Part shown: piece after piece, positions 48,521 through 60,925 of the stretch | Numbering within the stretch: the stretch's first letter is position 1 | Layout of the letters: each line of letters opens with the position of its first letter | NCBI GenBank assembly: GCA_963784675.1 | Contig: CAWASE010000019.1 | Span: forward strand, 868,001-932,000 | Direction: 5' to 3' | Length of the DNA: 64,000 nt | From: SCTD01 sp963784675 | GTDB taxonomy: Bacteria; Actinomycetota; Actinomycetes; Mycobacteriales; SCTD01 | Made by a program: the position numbers and the translations under genes | Notes under the pieces: model-generated | What the model was told of the DNA's origin: nothing | The model's database searches: none | What the model saw: only the letters and a program-made list of their open reading frames with translations

Positions 48521-48594
48521 TGGGCTCCTCAGGGCTGGGCTCGCGCGGATGCGCACAGGCTCTCGCGGGCGAGCCTACCGGCGCGCGGACCAGG

Positions 48595-49809
48595 TCAGGG
48601 TGCGGGCGTGAGACGCGTCACGACGAGATCCCAGACCGCGGAGGCGAGTGCCTGCTTGGAGCCGTAGGGGATGTCGACCTGCGCGCCGTCGCTGGCCAGC
48701 ACGGTGGCGGCGTTGTGCTCGCCCTCGAACCCGGTGGCGTGGCCCGGCGCCCCGACCTCGTTGACCACGAGCAGGTCGCAGCCCTTGCGGCGCAGCTTGG
48801 CCCGGCCGTGCTCCAGCACCGTCGCGTCGGCGTCCCCGGTCTCGGCGGCGAACCCGACGAGCACCTGGCCGGGGGCACGGCGCGCCACCAGCTCCGCCAG
48901 CACGTCGGGGTTCTGCACCAGCTCGACGGTCAGCGACGCTGTCTTCTTGCGCTTGGTGGTCAGCTGTTCGGCCGGTCGGTAGTCGGCGACGGCCGCCGCC
49001 ATGACGACCGCGTCGGCCCCGGCCGACGCAGCCAGCACGGCGTCGCGGAGCTCGAGCGCACTACCGACGTGCTGCACGGTGACGCCGGCCGGGTCCGGCA
49101 GCGCCGCGGCGCTGACCAGGATCACCTCGGCGCCGCGCGCGGCCGCGACCCTGGCCAGTGCGTAGCCCTGCTTGCCGGACGAGCGGTTCCCGAGGAAGCG
49201 CACGGCGTCCAGGTGCTCGCGGGTGCCGCCCGCGGACACCACGACGAGGCGGCCGGCGAGGTCCTGGCTGGTGCCGGCGAGCAGGCCGCGGCACCGGTCG
49301 GCCAGCTCGCCCGGGTCCGGCAGCCGGCCCTTGCCGGAGTCGGCACCGGTCAGCCGCCCGACGGCGGGCTCGACGACCACGACGCCGCGCGCGCGCAGGG
49401 TCGCGACGTTGGCGCGGGTGGCGGGGTGCTCCCACATCTCGGTGTGCATCGCCGGCGCGAGCAGCACCGGGCAGCGCGCGGTGAGCAGCGTGCTGGTCAG
49501 GAGGTCGTCGGCGAGCCCGTGGGCGGCCCTGGCCAGGAGGTCGGCGGTGGCGGGCGCGACGACGACGAGGTCGGCGCTCTGTCCGATCCGCACGTGCGGC
49601 ACCTCGTGCACGTCGGTCCACACGTCGTCGGCCACGGGTCGACCGGACAGGGCGGCCCAGGTCGGGGCGCCGACGAAGGCCAGCGCAGCCCTCGTCGGCA
49701 CCACGGTCACGTCGTGCCCGGACTCGGTGAGCAGGCGCAGCAGCTCGACGGCCTTGTACGCGGCGATGCCCCCCGCCACCCCGAGGACGACGTGCGGCCG
49801 GCCGGTCAC
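48595..49809 (-). CDS. coaBC: Bifunctional phosphopantothenoylcysteine decarboxylase / phosphopantothenate-cysteine ligase
   Basis: The 404-residue protein does two consecutive steps of coenzyme A synthesis. The N-terminal flavoprotein CoaC has VVLGVAGGIAAYKAVELLR, the catalytic His in the HEVPHV segment, and the substrate clamp APAMHTEMWEHPAT. The C-terminal CoaB domain from about residue 185 has VVSAGGTREHLDAVRFLGNR, then SSGKQGYALA, then VMAAAVADYRP. Together with coaE at 7-8 kb two loci for CoA synthesis lie in the window. It follows rpoZ by 19 bp. Confidence 0.96.
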   Translation of the reverse strand: MTGRPHVVLGVAGGIAAYKAVELLRLLTESGHDVTVVPTRAALAFVGAPTWAALSGRPVADDVWTDVHEVPHVRIGQSADLVVVAPATADLLARAAHGLADDLLTSTLLTARCPVLLAPAMHTEMWEHPATRANVATLRARGVVVVEPAVGRLTGADSGKGRLPDPGELADRCRGLLAGTSQDLAGRLVVVSAGGTREHLDAVRFLGNRSSGKQGYALARVAAARGAEVILVSAAALPDPAGVTVQHVGSALELRDAVLAASAGADAVVMAAAVADYRPAEQLTTKRKKTASLTVELVQNPDVLAELVARRAPGQVLVGFAAETGDADATVLEHGRAKLRRKGCDLLVVNEVGAPGHATGFEGEHNAATVLASDGAQVDIPYGSKQALASAVWDLVVTRLTPAP

Positions 49810-49828
49810 GGGCTGAGCGGGGCTCGGA

Positions 49829-50101
49829 CTACGCGATCGGGTCGGCGACCTGCTCGTGGGTGAGCAGCCCGCCGTTGATCTCGCGCAGCGCGATCGACAG
49901 CGGCTTCTCCTGCACGCCGGTCTCGACCAGCGGTCCGACGTACTCCAGCAGGCCTTCGCCGAGCTGGGAGTAGTAGGCGTTGATCTGGCGCGCGCGCTTG
50001 GCCGCGTAGATGACCAGGCTGTACTTGGAGTCGGTGTTGCTCAGCAGCTCGTCGATCGGGGGGTTGGTGATGCCGATCGGGTTGGCGACGGTGCCGGCCA
50101 C
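49829..50101 (-). CDS. rpoZ: RNA polymerase omega subunit
   Basis: The 90-residue subunit assists assembly of RNA polymerase around beta prime. It has ITNPPIDELLSNTDSKYSLV, then YAAKRARQINAYYSQL, the conserved helix region, and KPLSIALREINGGLL at the C-terminus. The GTG at 50101 is preceded by AAGGAG 6 bases upstream. It follows gmk by 47 bp, the common gmk-rpoZ order. Confidence 0.96.
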   Translation of the reverse strand: MAGTVANPIGITNPPIDELLSNTDSKYSLVIYAAKRARQINAYYSQLGEGLLEYVGPLVETGVQEKPLSIALREINGGLLTHEQVADPIA

Positions 50102-50148
50102 GCGGTGCTCCTTGCGGATCGGGGTGCTGCGGCGCCTGCGCGGGCCGG

Positions 50149-50754
50149 TCAGGGCTGCGGGCTCGTCGCCCTCGGAGGGCTGACGACAGGCGGGATCTGC
50201 ATCAACGCTACCAGCCGGTCCGCCGCCTGCTCGAGATCGTCGTTGACGATCGTGGCGTCGAACTCGGCCTCGGCGGCCAGCTCCATCCGGGCCCGGTCCA
50301 GGCGGACGCGGACCTTGGCCGGGTCCTCGGTGCCGCGCCCGGCGAGGCGGCGGGCGAGCTCGTCGAAGCTCGGGGGCGCGAGGAACACCAGCAGCGCCGA
50401 CGGGTCGCTGGCCCGCACCTGGCGGGCACCGTGCAGATCGATCTCCAGCAGCACCGGCACCCCGTCGGCCAGGTGCTGCACCACCGGCCGGCGCGGCGTC
50501 CCGTAGCTGGCTCCCAGGTGGGTGTCGTGCTCGAGCAGCTCGCCGCCGTCGCGCAGCGCCTGGAACTCCTGCTCGGTGACGAAGCGGTACTCGACCCCGT
50601 CGCGCTCCCCCGGCCTGGGTGGGCGCGTCGTGACGCTGACCGACAGCCAGACCTGCGGGTGTCGGGCCCGCAACCGGGCGACCAGGCTGCCCTTCCCGAC
50701 CCCGGACGGGCCGGCGAGCACCGTCAGGCGAGCGGGGACGGGCGCAGCGGTCAC
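50149..50754 (-). CDS. gmk: Guanylate kinase
   Basis: The 201-residue enzyme phosphorylates GMP to GDP. The P-loop is LAGPSGVGKGSLVARL at 13-28, and the GMP-binding region has SVSVTTRPPRPGERDGVEY and the Tyr/Glu of LLEHDTHLGASYGTP. The lid contains ELARRLAGRGTED. The GTG start overlaps the mihF stop (GTGA). The pairing of mihF and gmk is universal in actinobacteria. Confidence 0.97.
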   Translation of the reverse strand: MTAAPVPARLTVLAGPSGVGKGSLVARLRARHPQVWLSVSVTTRPPRPGERDGVEYRFVTEQEFQALRDGGELLEHDTHLGASYGTPRRPVVQHLADGVPVLLEIDLHGARQVRASDPSALLVFLAPPSFDELARRLAGRGTEDPAKVRVRLDRARMELAAEAEFDATIVNDDLEQAADRLVALMQIPPVVSPPRATSPQP

Positions 50755-51068
50755 CGGCCGTCGAACTCGGTGACCAGCGCTCGACGCTGCCGGACGCCAA
50801 GCCCGCGCACGCGTCGGGAGGGGGAGATCTCCAGCCGCGCCATGATCTGCTGCGCCCGGACCTTGCCGACCCCCGGCATCGACTCCAGCAGCGCGACCAC
50901 CTTCATCTTGCCGATGACGTCGTCGCCGTCGCTGTCGGCCAGCAGCGTCGTGAGGCTCGTGCCGCTGGACTTCAGGCGGACCTTCAGCTCGGCGCGGGCC
51001 TTGCGGGACTCGGCCGCCTTGGCGAGCGCGGCAGCACGCTGCTCGGGCGTCAGGGGCGGCAGCGGCAC
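50751..51068 (-). CDS. mihF: Actinobacterial integration host factor (mIHF)
   Basis: The 105-residue nucleoid protein is unrelated to enterobacterial IHF but bends DNA and supports phage integration and chromosome organisation. Family features are the start VPLPPLTPEQRAAALAKAAE, basic helix SRKARAELKVRLKSSGTSL, and a helix-two-turn-helix LLESMPGVGKVRAQQIMARL followed by SRRVRGLG. I chose the GTG at 51068, with GAGGTGA upstream, because it gives the family's standard 105 residues. An in-frame GTG at 51077 is possible. A good promoter lies just upstream. Confidence 0.96.
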   Translation of the reverse strand: MPLPPLTPEQRAAALAKAAESRKARAELKVRLKSSGTSLTTLLADSDGDDVIGKMKVVALLESMPGVGKVRAQQIMARLEISPSRRVRGLGVRQRRALVTEFDGR

Positions 51069-51117
51069 GCGGGTCACCTCAGGTCGTCGGGCGTACCGGC
51101 GGGAGCCGGTCGCAGGG

Positions 51118-51146
51118 AACCTAGCGGCGTGCCCGCGGCGGGGCAA
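51118..51146 (-). promoter_or_regulatory. Predicted promoter of mihF-gmk-rpoZ
   Basis: On the minus strand TTGCCC (51141-51146) and TAGGTT (51118-51123) have a 17-bp spacer, in the 112-bp gap between pyrF and mihF. Transcription would begin near 51111, about 43 bases before the mihF start. This would let mihF and downstream genes be expressed apart from the pyr operon. Confidence 0.5.
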
Positions 51147-51180
51147 CGACGCCCGACCGCGGTCGTCCTGCTGGCGGCGC

Positions 51181-51882
51181 TCAGCGCAGCGTCAGCCCGT
51201 CCGCCAGCGCCTCGGCCGCGGCGGCGGGATCGGCGGCTGCGGTGATGGGGCGGCCCACCACGAGCAGGTCCGCCCCGTCGGCGAGCGCCTGCTGCGGCGT
51301 CGCGACCCGCGCCTGGTCCTGGACGTCACCGCCGAGCGGGCGCACCCCGGGGGTGATCAGCACGATCCGCGGCCCCACCTCGGCACGCACCGCGGCGACC
51401 TCCTGCGGTGAGCACACCAGCGCTCCCGCCCCGGCGCCGACGGCGAGGGACGCGAGCCTGCGCACGGCGTCCAGCGCCGGACCGGCGAGTCCGACGTCGT
51501 GGAGGTCCTCCTCGGACAGGCTCGTCAGCACCGTGACGGCCGCGATGGTCACCTCCGGCGCCGCCTCGACGGCCGCGCGCACCATCGCTGCGCCCCCGCC
51601 GGCGTGGACGGTCAGGAAGCGCGGCCGCAGGCCGGCCACCGCCCGCGCCGCCCCGGCCACGGTGTTCGGGATGTCGTGCAGCTTCAGGTCCAGGAAGACC
51701 TCCGCGCCCGACGCCGTGCGCACCTGCTCGACGATGCCCGGACCGGTGCGGCAGAACAGCTCCAGGCCGACCTTGACCACCTGGACGTACGGCCCCGCTG
51801 CCGCCGCCCAGGCCACCGCCGTCGTCGCGTCAGGGGCGTCGAGTGCGACGGCGACCGGGGCTCGGCGGGTGCTGACGGTCAT
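51181..51882 (-). CDS. pyrF: Orotidine 5'-phosphate decarboxylase
   Basis: The 233-residue TIM barrel removes CO2 from OMP, the last step of UMP synthesis. The catalytic Lys-Asp network is in VFLDLKLHDIPNTVAGAARA, substrate phosphate binding in ITPGVRPLGGDVQDQAR and VVGRPIT. This is the short, type-1 form with the DLKxHDIPNT motif. Mycobacteria and Streptomyces have a longer type-2 form with a DAKRGDI motif, so this may help place the organism. GGAGGAACC precedes the ATG. It is 47 bp after pyrD. Confidence 0.96.
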   Translation of the reverse strand: MTVSTRRAPVAVALDAPDATTAVAWAAAAGPYVQVVKVGLELFCRTGPGIVEQVRTASGAEVFLDLKLHDIPNTVAGAARAVAGLRPRFLTVHAGGGAAMVRAAVEAAPEVTIAAVTVLTSLSEEDLHDVGLAGPALDAVRRLASLAVGAGAGALVCSPQEVAAVRAEVGPRIVLITPGVRPLGGDVQDQARVATPQQALADGADLLVVGRPITAAADPAAAAEALADGLTLR

Positions 51883-51929
51883 GGTTCCTCCGAGGGAGCG
51901 GGACGGGACAGGTGGTCGGTGGACACGTG

Positions 51930-52910
51930 TCAGTGGTCGGTCGCGCCGACCGGCTCGGGGCCCTGCGGGACCGCCGGCGCCGGGGGTCGGTGCGCCAGCC
52001 CGACGAGGTCGGTGACGCGGTCGATGCCGCGGTCGACCAGGGCCTGCTGCAGCTCGGCCAGGATCCGGACCGGCGCGCACGGGTCGCCGAAGACGGCCGT
52101 CCCCACGCTGACGGCGCTGGCGCCGGCGAGCAGGAACTCCAGCGCGTCGAGCCCGGTGCGGATGCCGCCCATGCCCAGGATCGGGACGTCCGGCAGGGCC
52201 GCGTGCACCTGCCAGACGCACCGAACGGCCACCGGCCGGATCGCCGGGCCGGACAGCCCGCCCGTGACCCCGGCCAGCGCCGGGCGCATCGTGTCCGTGT
52301 CGATGACCATGCCCAGCAGCGTGTTGATGACGGACAGGCCGTCGGCCCCGGCGTCGACGCACGCGCGGGCGATGGCGGTGATGTCGGTGACGTCGGGCGA
52401 CAGCTTGGCGAACACAGGGATGCCCGGCTCGGTCTCGCGCCGCACGGCCGCGACGACCGCCGACGCGGCCGCCGGGTCGCAGGCGAAGACCTGCCCGCGG
52501 TCTTCGACGTTGGGGCAGCTGATGTTCACCTCGACCATGGTCAGGCCGGCGCGGCCCCGGAGCCGCTTTGCCAGGGCCGCGTAGTCGGCGGCGCTGCCGC
52601 CGGCGATGCTGACCACGGCCCGGGCGCCCCGCTCGGCGAGCCACGTCAGGTCGACGTCCAGGAAGGCGTCGATGCCCGGACCCTGCAGCCCGATGCTGTT
52701 CAGCATCCCGCTGGGCGTCTCGGCCATCCGCGGGGTCGCCCGCCCGCTGCGCGCGGCGAGCATGATCGACTTCGTGACGACGCCCCCGATCGAGGCGACG
52801 TCGAAGAACTGGTCGAGCTCACGGCCCGCGGCGGCGCAGCCGGAGGCGGTGAAGACCGGATTGGGGAAGGTGACCCCGGCCATCGTGGTGCGCAGGTCGG
52901 GGGTGGTCAT
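51930..52910 (-). CDS. pyrD: Dihydroorotate dehydrogenase, class 1B catalytic subunit
   Basis: The 326-residue FMN enzyme oxidises dihydroorotate to orotate. Class 1 features are NPVFTASGCAAAGRELDQFF, GVVTKSIMLAARSGRATPRM, the catalytic Cys in EVNISCPNVEDRG, and the FMN phosphate site GMGGIRTGLDALEFLLAGAS. Its partner PyrK is coded immediately upstream with a 4-bp ATGA overlap, which marks it as NAD-dependent class 1B. Actinobacteria such as mycobacteria mainly use the membrane class 2 enzyme instead, so the pyrK-pyrD pair is a useful lineage trait. Confidence 0.96.
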   Translation of the reverse strand: MTTPDLRTTMAGVTFPNPVFTASGCAAAGRELDQFFDVASIGGVVTKSIMLAARSGRATPRMAETPSGMLNSIGLQGPGIDAFLDVDLTWLAERGARAVVSIAGGSAADYAALAKRLRGRAGLTMVEVNISCPNVEDRGQVFACDPAAASAVVAAVRRETEPGIPVFAKLSPDVTDITAIARACVDAGADGLSVINTLLGMVIDTDTMRPALAGVTGGLSGPAIRPVAVRCVWQVHAALPDVPILGMGGIRTGLDALEFLLAGASAVSVGTAVFGDPCAPVRILAELQQALVDRGIDRVTDLVGLAHRPPAPAVPQGPEPVGATDH

Positions 52911-53727
52911 CGCGGCGCGCCGACGGTGTCGGCCGGCACCGTGCCGACGGCGTCCCAGCGCACGCGGTCCCCGGCGAACACCGGCCCCTCGACGCACGAG
53001 CGGACCATGCGGGTGAGCCCGTCGCTCCCGACGACCGGCAGCACGCAGGTCATGCACACCCCGATGCCGCAGGCCATGGACTCCTCCACGGCGACCTGGC
53101 ACGGGACCCCTGCGCCGGCGGCGGCGTCGGACACCGCCCGCAGCATCGCCATCGGACCGCAGGCGTAGACCACCCCGGCCTCGGCGAGCAGGTCGGGCAG
53201 GACGTCGCTGACCCTGCCGCGGGTGCCGGCCGAACCGTCGTCGGTCGTCACCCGGACCTCGTCTGCGAGCCGGTGCGCGGCGTCGACGCCGAACAGCCGG
53301 CCGGCGTCGCCCGCTCCGAGCACGGCGCTGACCCGGCTGCCCTGCGCGCGCAGCGCGACCGCCAGCGGCAGCAGCGGCGCGCTGCCGTAGCCGCCGCCGA
53401 CGACCACCGCCGGCACGCCCGGCTCGGGCAGGACGAAAGGCCGGCCGAGCGGCCCGACGACGTCGAGCACCAGGCCCGGCCGCTGCTCGGCGAGCCAGGC
53501 CGTCCCGGTGCCGTGCACGGCGAAGACGAACTGCACGTGGTCGCCTGAGACGTCGCAGATGGCGAAGGCGCGACGCAGCAGCAGGCTGGAGGCCGCTCCC
53601 CCGACCTGCACGGCCAGGAAGTGCCCGGGCAGGGTGCCGGCGGCGATCTCCGGAGCGTGCAGGGTGACGGTGCGGTAGGCGCCGGTCGGTTCGATCGACA
53701 GGACCTCGGCCCGGACCTGGACCGCAC

Positions 53728-53731
<4 letters not shown>
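52907..53731 (-). CDS. pyrK: Dihydroorotate dehydrogenase electron transfer subunit
   Basis: The 274-residue subunit carries FAD and a 2Fe-2S cluster and passes electrons from PyrD to NAD+. It has the ferredoxin-reductase-like fold: FAD-binding LLLRRAFAICDVSGDHV, NAD-binding VVVGGGYGSAPLLPLA, and a C-terminal cluster motif CGIGVCMTC followed by a fourth Cys in RSCVEGPVF. The GTG at 53731 overlaps the carB stop (GTGA), and its own stop overlaps the pyrD start. Confidence 0.95.
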
Positions 53732-57037
<3,306 letters not shown>

Positions 57038-57040
57038 CGG

Positions 57041-58147
57041 TCAGGCCTCCATGAGGGCGGCGAAGGTGTCGAACAGGCCGGTGGCGTCGTGCGGTCCGGG
57101 TGCGGCCTCCGGGTGGTACTGGACGGAGAAGGCGCGCGCGTCCAGGCAGCGCAGCCCTTCCACGACGCCGTCGTTCAGGTCGACGTGGCTCACCTCGGCG
57201 CGGCCGTACGGCGTGTCGAACGGCGCTCCGACGGGGGCGTCGACGGCGAAGCCGTGGTTGTGGCTGGTGATGTGCACCCGGCCGGTCGCGGTGTCCTGCA
57301 CAGGCTGGTTCACGCCGCGGTGGCCGTAGCGGAGCTTGAAGGTGCCAAGCCCGAGGGCGCGTCCCAGGATCTGGTTGCCGAAGCAGATGCCGAACAGCGG
57401 CACGCCCGCCTCCAGCACCGCCCGGGTCGCCGCGACGGGGCCGTCGGTGGTGGCGGGGTCACCGGGCCCGTTGGACAGGAACACCCCGTCCGGAGCCAGC
57501 GCGAGCAGCTGCTCGCCGGTGGTCGTCGCCGGGACGACGTGCACCTCGCAGCCGCGCTGAGCCAGGTAGCGCGGCGTCGCTGCCTTGATACCCAGGTCCA
57601 GGGCCACGACGGTGAAGCGCTTCTGTCCCACCGCCGGGACGACGTAGGGCTGCTCGGTGGTGACCTCGTGCGCGAGGTCGGCGCCCTCCATCGGCGGGCT
57701 CGCGAGCACGCGCGCGGCGAGGGTGTCGGCGTCGGCCAGGGCGTCGCCGCTGAAGATGCCCACGCGCATGGCCCCCCGCTCGCGCAGGTGCCGGGTCAGG
57801 GCGCGCGTGTCGAGGTCGCTGATCCCGACGACGCCCTGCGCCACGAGCTCCTCGGACAGGCTGCGGGTGCTGCGCCAGCTGCTCGCCAACCGCGCCGGGT
57901 CGCGGACGACATAGCCGCTCACCCAGATGCGGCTGGACTCCGGGTCCTCGTCGTTGACGCCGGTGTTGCCGATCTGCGGCGCGGTCATCACCACCACCTG
58001 GCGGTGGTAGCTGGGGTCGGTGAGGGTCTCCTGGTAGCCGGTCATCCCGGTGTTGAAGACGGCCTCGCCGAAGGTCTCGCCGACGGCGCCGTAGGCCTGG
58101 CCGCGGAAGCTGCGGCCGTCCTCGAGCACGAGCACTGCGGGGGTCAC
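57041..58147 (-). CDS. carA: Carbamoyl phosphate synthase small subunit
   Basis: The 368-residue glutaminase supplies ammonia to CarB. The N-terminal domain has LVLEDGRSFRGQAYGAVGE and FNTGMTGYQETLTDPSY. The class I amidotransferase domain has FLSNGPGDPATTDGPV, the nucleophile Cys in FGICFGNQILGRALG, and catalytic His-Glu in SVQYHPEAAPGPHD. The GTG at 58147 overlaps the stop of the upstream membrane-protein gene (GTGA), with AAAGGTGA as the ribosome binding site. Confidence 0.96.
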   Translation of the reverse strand: MTPAVLVLEDGRSFRGQAYGAVGETFGEAVFNTGMTGYQETLTDPSYHRQVVVMTAPQIGNTGVNDEDPESSRIWVSGYVVRDPARLASSWRSTRSLSEELVAQGVVGISDLDTRALTRHLRERGAMRVGIFSGDALADADTLAARVLASPPMEGADLAHEVTTEQPYVVPAVGQKRFTVVALDLGIKAATPRYLAQRGCEVHVVPATTTGEQLLALAPDGVFLSNGPGDPATTDGPVAATRAVLEAGVPLFGICFGNQILGRALGLGTFKLRYGHRGVNQPVQDTATGRVHITSHNHGFAVDAPVGAPFDTPYGRAEVSHVDLNDGVVEGLRCLDARAFSVQYHPEAAPGPHDATGLFDTFAALMEA

Positions 58148-58662
58148 GGGGTCACCTTTCGGCCGGCGTCGGACAGGGCCGCGTTGACGGCGTCGGCGAC
58201 CCGCTGATGGGTGCTGTGGTCGTCGGCCCGGAAGCCGCTGGTCAGGAGCCTGCCGCCGAGCCGCCAGTCGAGCAGCAGCAGGCCGTCGCGGCCGATGACC
58301 TTGCCGGCGAGCGCCTGGCCGACCTCCGCGCGGTCGAGCAGGTCGTGGCTGAGCCACAGGTCGGGCTGCCCCTCGCGCTCGAGGCGCACGCCCTGCGTGG
58401 TGAGGGTGAGCCAACCCGCGGCGCGGTGCGCCAGGCCGTGCACCGCCACGCGGTCCAACCAGTCGTCGGCGAACGTCGTCCCGACGAACAGCCCGGGCAG
58501 GGCTCCGAGGACCACGTCGGGCAGCACGTCCGGGACCGGCGGGGGGGCGGGCAGGTCGCCCTGTCGGCGGACCCGTCCGCGCCAGCCCTTGAGCATCAGG
58601 GCGTAGAGCACGGCGACGGCGCCGAGCGTGCCCAGGGTCAGGGCCAGCCGGTCGGCACTCAC
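58144..58662 (-). CDS. Conserved pyr-operon membrane protein (Rv1382-like)
   Basis: The 172-residue product has one N-terminal hydrophobic helix (LALTLGTLGAVAVLYALML), a basic segment, and a soluble beta-rich domain. That domain (AAGWLTLTTQGVRLEREG; VGQALAGKVIGRDGLLLLDW) looks like a PH-type fold. In mycobacteria a gene of this kind (Rv1382, called a probable export or membrane protein) has the same place between pyrC and carA. The function is unknown. It is locked into the operon by GTGA overlaps on both sides, which implies close co-expression with pyrimidine synthesis. Confidence 0.8.
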   Translation of the reverse strand: MSADRLALTLGTLGAVAVLYALMLKGWRGRVRRQGDLPAPPPVPDVLPDVVLGALPGLFVGTTFADDWLDRVAVHGLAHRAAGWLTLTTQGVRLEREGQPDLWLSHDLLDRAEVGQALAGKVIGRDGLLLLDWRLGGRLLTSGFRADDHSTHQRVADAVNAALSDAGRKVTP

Positions 58663-59957
58663 GCCGGCCGACCCTGCAGCACGGTCGGACGACCGCGCAG
58701 GAACGTCGCGACGACCCGCACCGGCAGCTCGCGCCCGGCGAAGGGGGTGTTGCGGCTGCGGCTGGCGGACTGCCTCGGGTCGACCGTCCACGGCGTGGCG
58801 GTGTCGACCAGGCACAGGTTGGCCGGCTCGCCGACGGCGATCGGACGGCCCTGCGGGGTGTCACCGGAGTCCAGACGACCGATGTGGGCCGGGGTCGACG
58901 ACATCCGCTCGGCGACCTGGCGCCAGCTGAGCAGGCCCGGCTCGACCATGGTCAGCGCGACGACCCCGAGCGCGGTCTCCAGGCCGGTCATGCCCATGGC
59001 CGCCGCGCCCCACTCGGCTTCCTTGTCCTCGAGCGGGTGCGGGGCGTGGTCGGTCGCGACGCAGTCGATGGTGCCGTCGGCGAGCCCGGCGCGCAGCGCG
59101 TCGATGTCGTGCTGCGTGCGCAGCGGCGGGTTCACCTTGAAGATCGGGTCGTAGCCGTGCACGCACTCGTCCGTGAGCAGCAGGTGGTGCGGCGTCACCT
59201 CGGCCGTGACGTCCCAGCCCTTGCCCTTGGCCCACCGGATCAGCTCGACGCTGCCGGCGGTGCTGACGTGGCAGACGTGCAACCGGCTCCCGACGTGCGC
59301 GGCGAGCAGGCAGTCGCGGGCGATGATCGCCTCTTCCGCCACCGCGGGCCAGCCGGTGAGGCCGAGCAGGCCCGAGACGACCCCCTCGTTCATCTGTGCG
59401 CCGACGGTCAGCCGCGGCTCCTGGGCGTGCTGGGCGATCACGCCGTCGAAAGCCTTGACGTACTCCAGCGCCCGGCGCATCAGGCTCGCGTCGCTGACGC
59501 ACCTGCCGTCGTCGGAGAACACCCGCACGCGCGCGGCGCTGTCGGCCATGGTGCCGAGCTCGGCCATCTGCTCGCCGCGCAGGCCCACGGTGACGGCACC
59601 GACCGGGGCCACGTCGCAGTGGCCGGCCTCGCGACCGAGGCGCCAGACCTGCTCGACGACGCCGGCCGTGTCGGCGACCGGGTCGGTGTTGGCCATGGCG
59701 TGCACCGCGGTGAAGCCACCCAGCGCCGCGGCCAGCGTGCCCGTCTCGACCGTCTCGGCGTCCTCGCGGCCCGGCTCGCGCAGGTGGGTGTGCAGGTCGA
59801 CCAGGCCGGGCAGCAGGACGGCGCCGTCGCCGGCGTGCTCCCGGCTGTCACCGGCGCTCAGGCCGGTGCCGATCTCGGCGACCCGACCGTCGACCAGGCG
59901 GACGTCGACGACGTCCTCGCCGTAGGGGCGCACCCCGGTGAGCAGCCAGGACGTCAC
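58659..59957 (-). CDS. pyrC: Dihydroorotase
   Basis: The 432-residue amidohydrolase closes carbamoyl aspartate to dihydroorotate. Metal ligands and conserved blocks are PGLVDLHTHLREPGREDAET, HAMANTDPVADT, LHVCHVSTAGSVELI, TAEVTPHHLLLTDE and CVATDHAPHPLEDKE. The length and motif style are those of class I dihydroorotase. GTG at 59957 overlaps the pyrB stop (GTGA), and its stop overlaps the next gene in the same way. Confidence 0.97.
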   Translation of the reverse strand: MTSWLLTGVRPYGEDVVDVRLVDGRVAEIGTGLSAGDSREHAGDGAVLLPGLVDLHTHLREPGREDAETVETGTLAAALGGFTAVHAMANTDPVADTAGVVEQVWRLGREAGHCDVAPVGAVTVGLRGEQMAELGTMADSAARVRVFSDDGRCVSDASLMRRALEYVKAFDGVIAQHAQEPRLTVGAQMNEGVVSGLLGLTGWPAVAEEAIIARDCLLAAHVGSRLHVCHVSTAGSVELIRWAKGKGWDVTAEVTPHHLLLTDECVHGYDPIFKVNPPLRTQHDIDALRAGLADGTIDCVATDHAPHPLEDKEAEWGAAAMGMTGLETALGVVALTMVEPGLLSWRQVAERMSSTPAHIGRLDSGDTPQGRPIAVGEPANLCLVDTATPWTVDPRQSASRSRNTPFAGRELPVRVVATFLRGRPTVLQGRPA

Positions 59958-60925
59958 GTGTCGTCTCCCGTTCCGGTATCGCTGCCGAACGCCGGGGTGG
60001 CGCCCCCCAGCAGCAGGTACAGCACAGCCATCCGCACGCTGACGCCGTTGGCGACCTGTTCCACGATGGTCGACCGCAGGCCGTCGGCGACCTCCGGGGC
60101 GATCTCCATGCCCCGGACCATCGGACCGGGGTGCATGACGATGGCGTCGTCGCCGAGGTGCCCGGCGCGCCGTACGTCCAGGCCGTAGCGGCGGGCGTAC
60201 TCGCGGTGGCTCGGGAAGTAGGCGCTGGCAGCCTCGCCCGCCGGTCCCATCCGCTCTCGCTGGACGCGCAGCATCATCACGACGTCGCTCTTGGGCAGCA
60301 CCGCGTCCAGGTCGTAGGACACCTGCGCCGGCCAGGCGTCGACGCCGACGGGCAGCAGCGTCGGAGGGGCGACCAGCGTGACGTCGGCGCCCAGCGTCGC
60401 CAGCAGCAGCACGTTGGACCGGGCCACCCGCGAGTGCAGGATGTCGCCGACGATCGTGACGCGGAGCCCCTCGACACGGCCGAGGCGGCGGCGCATCGTG
60501 AAGGCGTCGAGCAGGGCCTGGGTGGGGTGCTCGTGCGTGCCGTCGCCGGCGTTGACGACGCTGCCCCGCACCCACCGGGACAGGTTGTGCGGCGCTCCCG
60601 ACCAGGAGTGCCGACAGACGACGGCGTCGGCGCCCATCGCCTCGAGCGTCAGGGCCGTGTCCTTCAGGGTCTCGCCCTTGGACACGCTGGAGCCCTTGGC
60701 GGAGAAGTTGATGACGTCGGCCGACAGGCGCTTCGCGGCGAGCTCGAAGGAGGTCCGGGTGCGGGTGGAGTCCTCGAAGAACAGGTTCACCACCGTGCGC
60801 CCGCGCAGCGTCGGCAGCTTCTTGACGGTGCGCTCGGAGACCTGCGCGAGCTCTTCCGCGGTGTCCAGGACCAGGGTCGCGTCAGCCAGCGTCAGGTCGC
60901 TGGCAGAGAGCAGATGCCGCTTCAC
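59954..60925 (-). CDS. pyrB: Aspartate carbamoyltransferase catalytic subunit
   Basis: The 323-residue enzyme joins carbamoyl phosphate and aspartate. The carbamoyl phosphate site is NLFFEDSTRTRTSFELAAKR, a second contact is SSVSKGETLKDTA, and DGTHEHPTQALLDAFTM holds catalytic His-Pro-Thr-Gln. No regulatory PyrI subunit is in the window, as normal for actinobacteria. The ATG overlaps the pyrR stop by 4 bp. Confidence 0.97.
   Translation of the reverse strand: MKRHLLSASDLTLADATLVLDTAEELAQVSERTVKKLPTLRGRTVVNLFFEDSTRTRTSFELAAKRLSADVINFSAKGSSVSKGETLKDTALTLEAMGADAVVCRHSWSGAPHNLSRWVRGSVVNAGDGTHEHPTQALLDAFTMRRRLGRVEGLRVTIVGDILHSRVARSNVLLLATLGADVTLVAPPTLLPVGVDAWPAQVSYDLDAVLPKSDVVMMLRVQRERMGPAGEAASAYFPSHREYARRYGLDVRRAGHLGDDAIVMHPGPMVRGMEIAPEVADGLRSTIVEQVANGVSVRMAVLYLLLGGATPAFGSDTGTGDDT

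Noticed and set aside
48521..48594. SAM riboswitch upstream of metK
   Set aside because: The gap to coaBC is only 74 bp, the GTG has an ordinary ribosome binding site, and no riboswitch-like stems are visible.
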